Source of the DNA: Methanococcoides orientis
Lineage (GTDB): Archaea > Halobacteriota > Methanosarcinia > Methanosarcinales > Methanosarcinaceae
Assembly (NCBI RefSeq): GCF_021184045.1
Contig: NZ_CP073710.1
Span: 62,001 to 126,000 of the forward strand
Reading direction: 5' to 3'
Length of the DNA: 64,000 nt
The notes below the pieces were generated by a model. That model did not search any database. It was not told the origin of the DNA and was given only the letters and a program-made list of their open reading frames with translations. Shown piece after piece: positions 1 through 7,989 of the stretch (its first letter is position 1; each line of letters begins with the position of its first letter). Position numbers and translations under genes: made by a program.

Positions 1-1
1 A

Positions 2-1384
2 GTGTTCCCGGCACAGGAGACGCATGGAATCCGTATAGAGCTGTTTGGTGATGAGATCGACAGGATCTCTTCTTTTGATCCTCTAACCGGTAAGACGCTC
101 GGGGTTGTGAAAGAAGATAACAGCATTGTGATATATCCTGCAAAGCATTTTGTAATGCCTCAGGAAGAGATGGTGCATGCGCTGGACTCTATTGAGGAGG
201 AGCTTGAGGACCAGGTCGCAAAGCTTGAGTCTGAGGACCGGATACTTGAAGCCCAGAGGCTGTTGCAGCGTACGAAATTCGATATGGAGATGATCCGTGA
301 ACTGGGATACTGCAGTGGTATCGAGAACTATTCCCGTCATTTCGACGGTAGGAGCCCGGGCGACCCTCCGTCCTCTCTGCTTGAGTTCTTCCCTGACGAT
401 TTTCTTCTGGTGATCGATGAATCCCATGTGACCATCCCGCAGATAAGGGGGATGCATAATGGGGACCGGGCCAGGAAGGAATCCCTGGTCAACTATGGTT
501 TCCGTTTACCTTCTGCTTTTGATAATAGACCTTTGAGGTACAATGAGTTCCACCAGAAGATAAACCAGGCGATATATGTGTCAGCCACTCCTGCAGACTA
601 TGAGCTGGAGATAAGCAGTGCAGTCGTGGAGCAGATCATCAGGCCGACCGGTCTTGTGGACCCTGAAGTATTCGTGCGCCCTGTGGAGAATCAGATCGAT
701 GATCTTATCGGTGAGGTCAACAAGGTCACAGAACGCGGCTGGCGCACTCTTGTGACAACCCTTACCAAACGAATGGCTGAAGACCTGACCGACTACTTGC
801 TGGAAATGGGGATACGGGTGCGGTACATGCATTCGGACATTGACACTCTGATGCGGGCGGAGATCATCCGGGACTTAAGGAAAGGCGAGTTCGATGTTCT
901 TGTCGGCATCAACCTTTTGAGGGAAGGTCTTGACATTCCTGAGGTTGCGTTTGTTGCGATCCTCGATGCGGACAAGGAAGGATTCCTGCGTTCGGAGAGG
1001 TCACTCATACAGACGATCGGTAGGGCATCCAGGAATGCGGAAGGTTATGTAATACTGTATGCTGACAATATGACTGGCTCAATGGCAGGTGCACTAAAGG
1101 AATCCGCCCGTAGGCGTGAGATGCAACTTGCGTATAACAAGGAGCATAACATAATCCCGCAGACCATCAGGAAGGCTTTGCAGAAAGAGCTTGTAGAAGC
1201 AGAATACGAGGAAGTGAAGTCCGAGGTGCTGGAGGTTGCAGAGGATCTTTCCGACATGGAACTTGCTGATATGATCATTGACCTTGAGGCAGAGATGCAC
1301 TCCGCGGCTGCAAATCTGGAATTTGAGAGGGCAGCGGCGCTAAGGGACCAGATCAAAGAACTTCGCAGTACATATATTTTATAA
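2..1384 (+). CDS. uvrB: Excinuclease ABC subunit B, C-terminal part (5' end outside window)
   Basis: UvrB is the damage-verifying helicase-like subunit of UvrABC nucleotide excision repair; with UvrA it loads on damaged DNA and then recruits UvrC. The 460 residues seen cover the second half of the protein: the [10 protein letters not shown] motif, YVSATP, the HSDID...[14 protein letters not shown] motif V region, QTIGRASRN motif VI, and a C-terminal UvrB/UvrC interaction helix ([14 protein letters not shown]). Family members are about 670 aa, so about 200 residues including the Walker A loop lie before the window. The GTG at position 2 is an internal codon, not the start. The reading frame is intact to TAA. 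It opens a neighbourhood of UV-repair genes. Confidence 0.97.
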   Translation: MFPAQETHGIRIELFGDEIDRISSFDPLTGKTLGVVKEDNSIVIYPAKHFVMPQEEMVHALDSIEEELEDQVAKLESEDRILEAQRLLQRTKFDMEMIRELGYCSGIENYSRHFDGRSPGDPPSSLLEFFPDDFLLVIDESHVTIPQIRGMHNGDRARKESLVNYGFRLPSAFDNRPLRYNEFHQKINQAIYVSATPADYELEISSAVVEQIIRPTGLVDPEVFVRPVENQIDDLIGEVNKVTERGWRTLVTTLTKRMAEDLTDYLLEMGIRVRYMHSDIDTLMRAEIIRDLRKGEFDVLVGINLLREGLDIPEVAFVAILDADKEGFLRSERSLIQTIGRASRNAEGYVILYADNMTGSMAGALKESARRREMQLAYNKEHNIIPQTIRKALQKELVEAEYEEVKSEVLEVAEDLSDMELADMIIDLEAEMHSAAANLEFERAAALRDQIKELRSTYIL

Positions 1385-1486
1385 CCGACTAATCTCTGTA
1401 TTGTATCTGACGCAATACTTTTTCACATGTCCGTTAATTTAGGCGAAAAGGTTATATTCTAAAAATGCAAGTTAGGGGATGCAAGT

Positions 1487-1558
1487 GCGCTGATGGTCTA
1501 GCGGCTATGACTGTGGCCTTCCAAGCCATAAACCCGGGTTCAAATCCCGGTCGGCGCA
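1487..1558 (+). tRNA. tRNA-Gly (anticodon UCC)
   Basis: A full cloverleaf folds by eye. The acceptor GCGCTGA pairs with TCGGCGC, the D arm is GTC/GAC, the anticodon arm GTGGC-CTTCCAA-GCCAT gives TCC, and the T arm is CCGGG-TTCAAAT-CCCGG. The discriminator is A and CCA is not encoded. A TATA-like GGTTATATTC sits about 30 bp upstream (1450-1459), so it has its own promoter between uvrB and the convergent transporter region. Confidence 0.97.
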
Positions 1559-1637
1559 TCTCTCTTTTATTATTCTTCTTGTTTTATGTTTTAAGATTCC
1601 AATAGAATTTTTTATACTTGTTTACGGTCTGGAAATA

Positions 1638-1847
1638 TTAGCACTGCGTCTCATAAATCTTATACGTGTCCATGTGTGGTATAAATGCTACTTCTAATAA
1701 AACGGGGCTGTGAGTGGAATTAATCAGCAGCTTTGACGCGATCTGCCTATTCGCAAGCTGTGTATGATGGGACATGGTATCCACTAGCACACCATCCATA
1801 TCGAAAATAACTGCCTTTAACAGATCACCATCGTTTTGGGGGAGCAT
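1638..1847 (-). pseudogene. HAD-family phosphatase fragment (N-terminal remnant)
   Basis: A 69-codon frame begins with ATG at 1847 and reads LLKAVIFDMDGVLVDTMSHH, the N-terminal motif I of HAD-superfamily phosphatases (DxD nucleophile and general acid). After about 25 residues the similarity disappears and the frame ends. HAD phosphatases are usually over 200 aa and need motifs II-IV, which are absent. It overlaps the 3' end of the BASS transporter gene by 23 bp on the same strand. I read it as the remnant of a gene that once followed the transporter; a short functional protein is unlikely. Confidence 0.6.
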
Positions 1848-2778
1848 CAGTTAGCATCTCTATGTCATTTTTGTCTTTACCAGATGACCAGTATGCAGCC
1901 AGCGCAGAGCCCATTATATTGTGCCAGATGCTGAATAAAGCGCCAGGCAGGGCAGCCAGGGGTGAGAAATACTTTACAGCAAGTGCGACACTTAATCCTG
2001 AGTTCTGCATGCCCACTTCTATTGCCAGTGTTCTGGCATCCTTGTCATCAAGCCCCAGCACTTTTGAAAGGAAATACCCACTGGCAAATCCAAAACCATT
2101 GTGAAGGGCCACCGCGATTATCACCATTTTTCCCGCAGTGAGAATATTATCATTGTTCAGGGCAATTATTATGGCAATGATAAATGCTATGGCAGCTACG
2201 GATAGTGCAGGAAATGCATGTTTGAATCTTTCAATATGCCTATCGAAAAGTGTGTTTATGATGATTCCAAGTGCCACCGGGATGAGCACTATCTTTGCAA
2301 TGCTCATCATCATGCTTCCAACCTCGACAGGTACTGCTTGTCCAATGTAGATCCATGTAAGTGCGGGAGTCAGGATAAATGCCATTACTGTGGATACGGA
2401 TGTAAGCGTTATTGAAAGGGCCACGTCACCTTTTGCAAGATAGCAGATAACGTTTGAAGCAGTCCCTCCCGGGCAGCAACCCAACAGTACCAGCCCTGCC
2501 ATGATCTCAGTGGGGAGATGAAGCATATATGATATGAGAAATGCAATAAATGGCATCAGTATATACTGCATGGCAGTTCCAAGTACAATTACGCCCGGCC
2601 TTTTGAGCACAAGCAGGAAGTCCTCTGCTGAGAGTGTAACTCCCATACCAAACATCACGACCCCGAGTAATGGGGTTATTGCATCCTTATAGGGGGAAAA
2701 AACATCAGGGTGCATAAAGGCTGCTATTGCGAAGATGATTGCCCACAAAGGGAAAAGGGAGGTGAATTTTCTTATCAT
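1825..2778 (-). CDS. Bile acid:sodium symporter (BASS) family transporter
   Basis: This is a 317-aa polytopic membrane protein with about nine to ten hydrophobic segments. It has two hallmark stretches of the BASS/SBF family: GCCPGGTASNV near residue 100 and EVGMQNSGLSVALA near residue 255, the crossing regions that bind sodium and substrate. Family members move organic anions with sodium; the substrate here cannot be told from sequence, and a bile acid is not implied in an archaeon. The start is the ATG at 2778, with only a weak purine run (GGGAC) upstream. Its upstream region carries a ten-copy TTTG repeat shared with the divergent UV endonuclease gene, so expression could be phase-variable. 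Confidence 0.88.
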   Translation of the reverse strand: MIRKFTSLFPLWAIIFAIAAFMHPDVFSPYKDAITPLLGVVMFGMGVTLSAEDFLLVLKRPGVIVLGTAMQYILMPFIAFLISYMLHLPTEIMAGLVLLGCCPGGTASNVICYLAKGDVALSITLTSVSTVMAFILTPALTWIYIGQAVPVEVGSMMMSIAKIVLIPVALGIIINTLFDRHIERFKHAFPALSVAAIAFIIAIIIALNNDNILTAGKMVIIAVALHNGFGFASGYFLSKVLGLDDKDARTLAIEVGMQNSGLSVALAVKYFSPLAALPGALFSIWHNIMGSALAAYWSSGKDKNDIEMLTDAPPKRW

Positions 2779-2840
2779 TTTTTGTCCCTGGATCTGACTT
2801 TAGAATTATAATCACCTTCAATTGATCTTTTCTCATATAG

Positions 2841-2879
2841 TTTGTTTGTTTGTTTGTTTGTTTGTTTGTTTGTTTGTTT
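2841..2879. repeat. (TTTG)n tetranucleotide microsatellite, about 9.75 copies
   Basis: An uninterrupted run of TTTG units sits in the intergenic region between the divergent BASS transporter (start 2778) and UV endonuclease (start 2951). It lies 63-101 bp upstream of one start and 72-110 bp upstream of the other, so it does not lie in a convincing reading frame. Changes in copy number would alter promoter geometry rather than a coding frame. Confidence 0.97.
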
Positions 2880-2950
2880 CTATACATCAAAAGAATTAAA
2901 TCACTCAGAGACTCAAGTTAAGTGGGGAATTTTTCCGGAGTGACTTGTCT

Positions 2951-3838
2951 ATGAAATTGGGTTATCCCTGTATTAACCGGAGCATTGGTTGTGCTGCAAA
3001 CAGGAAATTCAGGCTTTCTTCATATTCTGAAGAGAAATTGATCAACACGATAGCCAACAATCTGGATTGCATGCAGAGGATACTGAAATATAATCTCAGA
3101 AACAATCTTTTGTTCTTCAGGATAAGTTCTGATACTATTCCCTTTGCTTCACATCCCATATGTGACTTTGACTGGGCAGATCATTTCAGTTCAAAGCTAC
3201 TGGAGATCGGCCGGTTCATAATTACTAATGGCATGAGGATCTCCATGCATCCGGACCAGTTCATACTTCTTAACTCTCCTGATATGGATGTCACTCAAAG
3301 GTCTATCTCAGAACTTGAATACCACTGCAAACTTCTGGATTCCATGGGGCTTGATAGAAGTGCAAAGATACAGATTCATGTCGGGGGTGTCTACAAGGAC
3401 CGGAAACAGGCAGTTGGGCGGTTTGTTGAAAGATATGAGTCTCTCGATGAGAGTCTGAGGGAAAGGCTTGTTGTCGAGAACGATGACCGGCTCTACAGCC
3501 TCAGGGATTGTCTCCTGATAAATGAACTATGCGGGATGCCTGTTATTTTTGATAGTTTCCACCATGAATGTCTCAACAATGCTGAAGGCTTTTTCAATGC
3601 TGTGGGAAGTGCCTCTGCAACATGGTGTAAAGAGGATGGCATACCAATGATCGACTACAGCTGCCAGCAGGAAGGTGCAAGGAAAGGAAAGCATGCAACA
3701 TCCATAGATGTTGCGCTTTTTCGGGATTTTCTTGAAGAGGTCAGGGATTTTGACCTTGACATAATGCTGGAGATTCGGGATAAGGAAAAGAGCGCATTAA
3801 AGGGCATTGGTATTATGAAGGAACTAGGTCTGGTATGA
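2951..3838 (+). CDS. uvsE: UV DNA damage endonuclease (UVDE/UvsE family)
   Basis: This 295-aa protein matches the UVDE family, a TIM-barrel metal-dependent endonuclease that nicks 5' of pyrimidine dimers and 6-4 photoproducts and so starts an alternative excision repair. Barrel motifs with metal-binding residues are visible: SMHPDQF, IHVGG, VENDD, FDSFHHE, and a C-terminal MLEIRDKE. The length matches the family (about 300 aa). I chose ATG 2951 because GGAG (2937-2940) is 10 nt upstream; an in-frame TTG at 2945 is only 4 nt from it. It is transcribed towards the SOUL and photolyase genes and away from the TTTG repeat. Confidence 0.93.
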   Translation: MKLGYPCINRSIGCAANRKFRLSSYSEEKLINTIANNLDCMQRILKYNLRNNLLFFRISSDTIPFASHPICDFDWADHFSSKLLEIGRFIITNGMRISMHPDQFILLNSPDMDVTQRSISELEYHCKLLDSMGLDRSAKIQIHVGGVYKDRKQAVGRFVERYESLDESLRERLVVENDDRLYSLRDCLLINELCGMPVIFDSFHHECLNNAEGFFNAVGSASATWCKEDGIPMIDYSCQQEGARKGKHATSIDVALFRDFLEEVRDFDLDIMLEIRDKEKSALKGIGIMKELGLV

Positions 3839-3843
3839 TGGAC

Positions 3844-3863
3844 ATGATATGATATGATATGAT
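3844..3863. repeat. (ATGAT)4 pentanucleotide repeat
   Basis: Four perfect ATGAT units lie immediately 3' of the UV endonuclease stop codon. They are not inside a convincing reading frame. This is a second simple repeat flanking the same gene. Confidence 0.9.
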
Positions 3864-3949
3864 TTTGGATGTTATTACTGGAATATTATCAATATCTTTG
3901 CTTGTTTTCATTCTAAAGATTTATTAACTTATCTTCCCCATATATTATC

Positions 3950-4534
3950 ATGGAAAATAAGGGGGCAGTATTTGTGATAGTGGCAACATTGTTGGTACTT
4001 GTTGCAATCTGGTTCCTGATGGGGGTCAGGATATCTATGAGTACTGAACAGGTTAATTATACGGTGATCGAAGAGCTTGGCGGTGGTGTTGAGGTAAGGC
4101 AGTATGGGGGGAACACTTTCATCTCTGCAGATGCAGATGGCTCGAACTCCGGTTTCAGGATACTCTCCGGTTACATATTTGGAAAGAATGAACAAAATAC
4201 AAAGATAGCGATGACAGCTCCTGTGATCTCAAGGCAGGAGGGGGATGTTATGCATATGTCCTTCGTCCTGCCGGAAGGTTATGATTCTAAAAATGTACCC
4301 ACTCCTATGGATGACGATATTCTGATCCATGATGTGCCTCCAAGAAAACTTGTGGTGATCAAGTTCTCCGGCTATGTCACAGATTCTAAAATTGAATCGC
4401 ACAGGGCCATACTTGAGGAAAAGATCTCCGAAAATGGCCTGAATACAAAAGGCGAGGTATTCCTCATGAGATACAATCCGCCGTGGGTGCCACCTCTTAT
4501 CATGAAGAACGAACTTGCAGTGGAGATCGAGTAA
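3950..4534 (+). CDS. SOUL-family heme-binding protein, membrane-anchored
   Basis: This 194-aa protein has an N-terminal hydrophobic anchor at about residues 7-25 followed by a SOUL/HBP domain. The conserved KIAMTAPV core, the VEVRQYGG start and the C-terminal RYNPPW are seen. SOUL proteins bind heme or tetrapyrroles and are of uncertain role in archaea. The ATG follows an AT-rich stretch without an obvious Shine-Dalgarno and may be read from a near-leaderless transcript. Its TAA overlaps the ATG of the photolyase gene by one base (TAATG), so the two are translationally coupled. That pairing suggests a link to light or photodamage. Confidence 0.85.
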   Translation: MENKGAVFVIVATLLVLVAIWFLMGVRISMSTEQVNYTVIEELGGGVEVRQYGGNTFISADADGSNSGFRILSGYIFGKNEQNTKIAMTAPVISRQEGDVMHMSFVLPEGYDSKNVPTPMDDDILIHDVPPRKLVVIKFSGYVTDSKIESHRAILEEKISENGLNTKGEVFLMRYNPPWVPPLIMKNELAVEIE

Positions 4535-5964
4535 TGTCCCGCTTCCAGCGTTCTCTCTTTGTTTTCAGGAGGGATCTGCGGGTCGATGACAATACTGCTC
4601 TTCTTTCAGCTCTTGAGATGTCTCAGGAGGTGGTCCCTTGTTTCATCTTCGACCCGCGCCTGAGCGATCCTTCAAGGAAGAACTTCAACAGCAATGCCTT
4701 TCAGTTCCTTCTGGAATCGCTTGACGACCTCAGGGAGCAACTGGAAGCTGTGGGTGGCAGGTTGTACTTTTTTTCAGGTCTTCCGGAAGATGTGATCGGT
4801 AACCTTCTGGAAAATGCCGGTATTGATGCGATCTTCATGAACCATGATTACACTCCTTTCAGTTTTAAAAGGGATGAGCTAATCGCAAGTTTGTGCAATA
4901 ACAGGAATGTTGACCTGCTTCAATTCCACGATTGCCTGCTCACTGAGCCCGGAACCGTGCGTACTAAACAGGGTACTCCGTACAAGGTATTCACACAGTT
5001 CTTCCGGTCGGCCTCGAAATGGGATGTTCTCACTCCTTCAATGTTAAATGGTGTAAGTGAAGACATTACTGATCATTTTTACACCGGGGGTCTCGGGGCA
5101 GGTGAGGTCTATGTTGTTTCAGATGTAGCTTTTTTGAAAGGCTCGCTTCCTGAGAAAAACGATCAGCTGTTTACACATGGTGGGAGAAGCAATGGCCTGT
5201 CCGTTCTGAAGTCTCTTTCTGAGTTCTCGAACTATGGTCGTGAACGTGATCTGCCTTATGTCAGGGGGACGACCGGCCTTTCTGCACACAACAAGCTGGG
5301 TACGATCTCCATAAGGGAGTTCTATTATTCGGTCCTTCATGAACTTGGCAGGAATCACATACTAATCAGTGAACTGTACTGGCGGGATTTTTTCACACAA
5401 CTTGCTTTTGAGTTCCCTGAGGTCTTCAGACATGCATTCAAAAGAAAGTTCGATGATCTTGAGTGGGGCAATGACCGGAAGTTATTCGAAGCATGGTGTT
5501 CGGGAAACACAGGTTTCCCTATTGTGGATGCAGGGATGAGGCAGCTTAACAGCACTGGATACATGCATAATCGTGTGAGGATGATCGTAGCTTCCTTCCT
5601 TGTAAAAGATCTTCACATAGACTGGAAGTGGGGTGAGCGCTATTTCGCAAGTAAACTGGTGGATTATGATCCTTGTGTGAACAATGGGAACTGGCAATGG
5701 GCTGCTTCAACAGGTGCGGATTCCCAACCATATTTCAGGATATTCAATCCCTGGCGTCAGCAGAAGAAGTTCGACAGGGATTGTGAATACATCAAAGAGT
5801 GGGTCCCGGAGCTTGCAGACGTTGAATCGCCGGATATCCACAAGCTGGAAATGGGTGGTCGGTTAGAGGTCCTGAACTATCCAAAACCCATTGTTGACCA
5901 CAGCAAGGAGCGGCAAATTGCATTGTTAATGTTCAAGTCCGCAAGTCAGATCGCTGATGTCTGA
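4534..5964 (+). CDS. phr: Deoxyribodipyrimidine photolyase (class I type)
   Basis: This 476-aa flavoprotein would use blue light to split cyclobutane pyrimidine dimers. The N-terminal antenna Rossmann domain starts with LFVFRRDLRVDDNTAL. The C-terminal FAD domain shows SAHNKLGTISIREFY, the helix ELYWRDFFTQL, GFPIVDAGMRQL, the stretch around NNGNWQWAASTG and DSQPYFRIFNPW, all typical of class I photolyases; the length fits (about 470). The ATG at 4534 overlaps the SOUL stop; an upstream in-frame ATG at 4483 would need a 17-residue extension inside the SOUL gene and lacks family similarity. A cryptochrome function cannot be excluded by sequence alone, but neighbouring repair genes favour repair. 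Confidence 0.93.
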   Translation: MSRFQRSLFVFRRDLRVDDNTALLSALEMSQEVVPCFIFDPRLSDPSRKNFNSNAFQFLLESLDDLREQLEAVGGRLYFFSGLPEDVIGNLLENAGIDAIFMNHDYTPFSFKRDELIASLCNNRNVDLLQFHDCLLTEPGTVRTKQGTPYKVFTQFFRSASKWDVLTPSMLNGVSEDITDHFYTGGLGAGEVYVVSDVAFLKGSLPEKNDQLFTHGGRSNGLSVLKSLSEFSNYGRERDLPYVRGTTGLSAHNKLGTISIREFYYSVLHELGRNHILISELYWRDFFTQLAFEFPEVFRHAFKRKFDDLEWGNDRKLFEAWCSGNTGFPIVDAGMRQLNSTGYMHNRVRMIVASFLVKDLHIDWKWGERYFASKLVDYDPCVNNGNWQWAASTGADSQPYFRIFNPWRQQKKFDRDCEYIKEWVPELADVESPDIHKLEMGGRLEVLNYPKPIVDHSKERQIALLMFKSASQIADV

Positions 5965-5987
5965 GGACCTTCGCAGGGGTTCGGCCA

Positions 5988-6149
5988 ATACTCGGCTTCA
6001 ATTATGTTGCAAAGTTCTATTCTCGTGTTTATGGTGCGATCTGGATGGCAGCTTCGCTCGGTATGTATCTGATGTTCGTAGTTGTGGCGGTCATGTTCTT
6101 TATGGAAGTAGGATTCCTCATACACGCTTCGACTGAATCTGTTAATTGA
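5988..6149 (+). CDS. Possible 53-aa membrane protein (start uncertain, candidate ATA)
   Basis: A frame open from before 5988 to TGA at 6149 encodes GFNYVAKFYSRVYGAIWMAA followed by a strong hydrophobic segment (MYLMFVVVAVMFFMEVGF). No ATG, GTG or TTG precedes GFNYVAKF in this frame. The only canonical start, at codon 18 of the interval, would cut into the hydrophobic part. An ATA at 5988 follows AGGGG by eight to nine nucleotides. The alternative is a frameshifted remnant of an ORF beginning at ATG 5957. I do not recognise the family. It follows the photolyase stop closely. Confidence 0.35.
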   Translation: MLGFNYVAKFYSRVYGAIWMAASLGMYLMFVVVAVMFFMEVGFLIHASTESVN

Positions 6150-6250
6150 GGACTGTACGGGTTGCGATCTGGTTGCATGGAAAATAGATCCTGTCGTATC
6201 CATTGCATAAGATTAAATATAAAAAATGAGTTTACAGATTGTTTCTGTTT

Positions 6251-6338
6251 GCGGGGGTTGCCCAGCCAGGCCAAAGGCGCAGGGCTTAGGACCCTGTCTC
6301 GTAGGAGTTCGTGCGTTCGAATCGCACCCCCCGCACCA
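6251..6338 (+). tRNA. tRNA-Leu (anticodon UAG), CCA encoded
   Basis: This is a class II tRNA. The acceptor GCGGGGG pairs with CCCCCGC, the anticodon arm CAGGG-CTTAGGA-CCCTG gives TAG, a long variable arm (TCTCGTAGGAGTTC region) follows, and the T arm is GTGCG-TTCGAAT-CGCAC. The discriminator A (6335) is followed by encoded CCA (6336-6338), unlike the tRNA-Gly upstream. A TATA-like TTAAATATAAAA lies about 35 bp upstream. Confidence 0.97.
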
Positions 6339-6741
6339 TCTCAAATTCGAATAATCGGGTGTTTTTGTGCAATATTATTTTATTCCGGATCTCATGTTGT
6401 TTGTGAGATTGAAAATCCTGACTTTTCTTCGTTTTTTCAAATAATCAAAAAACTAATCGTGATCTATGAAAAGATGAGCCCCCACTCATCTGATTTCATT
6501 CCCAACCCTTTCATGCCCTGATACATCATATAGTGCGTTTGACTATATATTTATATCGAATTAATATAAGTTTTAATTCAAATTAGCTTTATTTGTGTTG
6601 TATTTTCCTCATAACATATGTGCATTTTAAGGTTCTTATTGCCTTTTCTTTAACTTTTCCAGAGATGTTAGATTCAAGACATTCAATCAATTATATTTTA
6701 TAACCTCTGTTTCGATTGTACTCATTTGAATGGGGGGATGC
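6339..6741. other. AT-rich intergenic stretch without a recognised gene
   Basis: About 400 bp with no credible coding frame. It holds a small hairpin, GATGAG-CCCCCA-CTCATC (6473-6490), without a downstream T tract, and several TATA-like runs near 6540-6580 and 6690-6705. The latter (TTATATTTTATAACC) is well placed as promoter for the small ORF and secreted-protein gene that follow. Confidence 0.5.
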
Positions 6742-6849
6742 ATGCCTGACTCTAATGCCTGTGCTGGTTCTGCTTGTTGTTGGAAGAGTTTAAAAGGGTT
6801 AAATACAAATTCTCTTATAACGAATTATAAACTGGGGTGTTATCTATGA
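6742..6849 (+). CDS. Possible 35-aa cysteine-rich small ORF upstream of secreted protein
   Basis: ATG 6742 follows a run of six G (6732-6737), a plausible Shine-Dalgarno. It opens a 35-codon frame beginning MPDSNACAGSACCWKSL with five cysteines in total. Its TGA overlaps the ATG at 6846 of the next gene (ATGA), a typical coupled arrangement. It may be a leader peptide controlling translation of that gene, or a small protein. It is not recognised and could be chance. Confidence 0.35.
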   Translation: MPDSNACAGSACCWKSLKGLNTNSLITNYKLGCYL

Positions 6850-7412
6850 AATTAAGATTAGTAATTTCAATGGTGCTTGTGGCTATGTTTTTCATGGTAC
6901 CTGCGAGTGCAGATCTGTTCGATGATCTAAATGCTCAGGTCGGTGAATACAATGATAAGATCGATCAGGTTCCCGGAACTGTGCAGTCTATATTTTCGGA
7001 TCAGCACGTGATCCTTGCTGTTTACATGAATGATGCTGAAAATGGGACTACGGATGGCCCTGACTTTGATGTGGTTCTCAGTGACGGCCCATTCGTTACT
7101 GAAAGTGGTGTCACCATGAACATGATCGCTATCACAGGTAGTGATGCTTCGGTATCTAATTTCGGCAAATGGGGCGAGCTGGATTCCGAATACAAGTGGG
7201 ATGGTGTAGACTTTACTGAAACCATCATTGTAACAACAAATGAGGATACGGCAAGAGCGATCCTGGATTCTGAATCTCCGGGTGAGGTCTTTCTGGAAGC
7301 ATACGACAGTGGTATGATCATAATTGAGGGTGCCGATGATGCAAGTATAACAACGAAAATATATATTGCAGTAATGCCCTTGGTGATGAAGTTATATGCT
7401 TTGATCAGTTGA
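6846..7412 (+). CDS. Secreted protein of unknown function
   Basis: This 188-aa protein has a clear signal peptide: KLRL, a hydrophobic core and a cleavage-like VPASA before DLFDDL. The mature part is acidic and beta-rich, with no motif I recognise, and ends in a hydrophobic stretch (IYIAVMPLVMKLYAL) that may be a C-terminal anchor. The start at ATG 6846 is supported by GGGGTG about 8 nt upstream; a GTG at 6837 lies inside that Shine-Dalgarno region. It is probably on the outer face of the cytoplasmic membrane. Confidence 0.7.
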   Translation: MKLRLVISMVLVAMFFMVPASADLFDDLNAQVGEYNDKIDQVPGTVQSIFSDQHVILAVYMNDAENGTTDGPDFDVVLSDGPFVTESGVTMNMIAITGSDASVSNFGKWGELDSEYKWDGVDFTETIIVTTNEDTARAILDSESPGEVFLEAYDSGMIIIEGADDASITTKIYIAVMPLVMKLYALIS

Positions 7413-7494
7413 TCTGATCATTTATTAATTTCAGCTCATTGGGGGGTTTCAATGGGCTGGTGCTTTTTTATATCTGTAAATAAGTTTTTGACAA

Positions 7495-7914
7495 GTGAAT
7501 ACCAAATTTATTAACATGGTTCGAAATCTTTACCTGTATTCTCTTGTTGTCTGGATGCTGTTCATATTTCTTGCCATAATAAATGGCACATCAAGAGGTC
7601 TTTATGCGCCTTATACGGGTGAACTTCTTGCACACCAGATAAGTTCGGTAATCTTCTGTATTGTTATATTTACAGTTTCCTATATATTCCTGAAATATTC
7701 GGGAGTTTCGGGAACCTCTGTCCAGTTCATTTATGTTGGTCTCATGTGGTTGTTCCTGACAGTATCCTTTGAATTCCTCTTCGGGCATTTTGTCATCGGT
7801 AACTCATGGGAACGCCTGCTACATGATTACTATTTTCTCGAAGGACGCATCTGGTTGCTTGTGCTTATTGTAACCGCAATATCTCCCTGGCTTGCCAACA
7901 GGATCCTGTCATGA
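7495..7914 (+). CDS. Four-helix membrane protein of unknown function
   Basis: This 139-aa protein has about four hydrophobic helices. The polar loop GHFVIGNSWERLLHDYYFLEGRIW between helices 3 and 4 looks like the likely conserved functional part. GTG 7495 sits about 25 bp after TTTTTATATC (7465-7474), which fits a leaderless transcript; ATG 7516 (MVRNLYLYS) is the alternative. No enzyme motif is seen. Confidence 0.65.
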   Translation: MNTKFINMVRNLYLYSLVVWMLFIFLAIINGTSRGLYAPYTGELLAHQISSVIFCIVIFTVSYIFLKYSGVSGTSVQFIYVGLMWLFLTVSFEFLFGHFVIGNSWERLLHDYYFLEGRIWLLVLIVTAISPWLANRILS

Positions 7915-7989
7915 GCTCAGGCAGAACTGCGGTCTTGTAATCTCCGAATTTTGGCATTGGTTTTGCCCTGTGATACTATTGATATTATG

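Noticed and set aside
2-4. GTG as the start of uvrB
   Set aside because: UvrB needs about 200 more N-terminal residues; the gene simply continues outside the window.
2705-2890. Minus-strand ORF with NKQT repeats
   Set aside because: It is the translation of the TTTG microsatellite plus the transporter's upstream sequence, with no Shine-Dalgarno and no family similarity.
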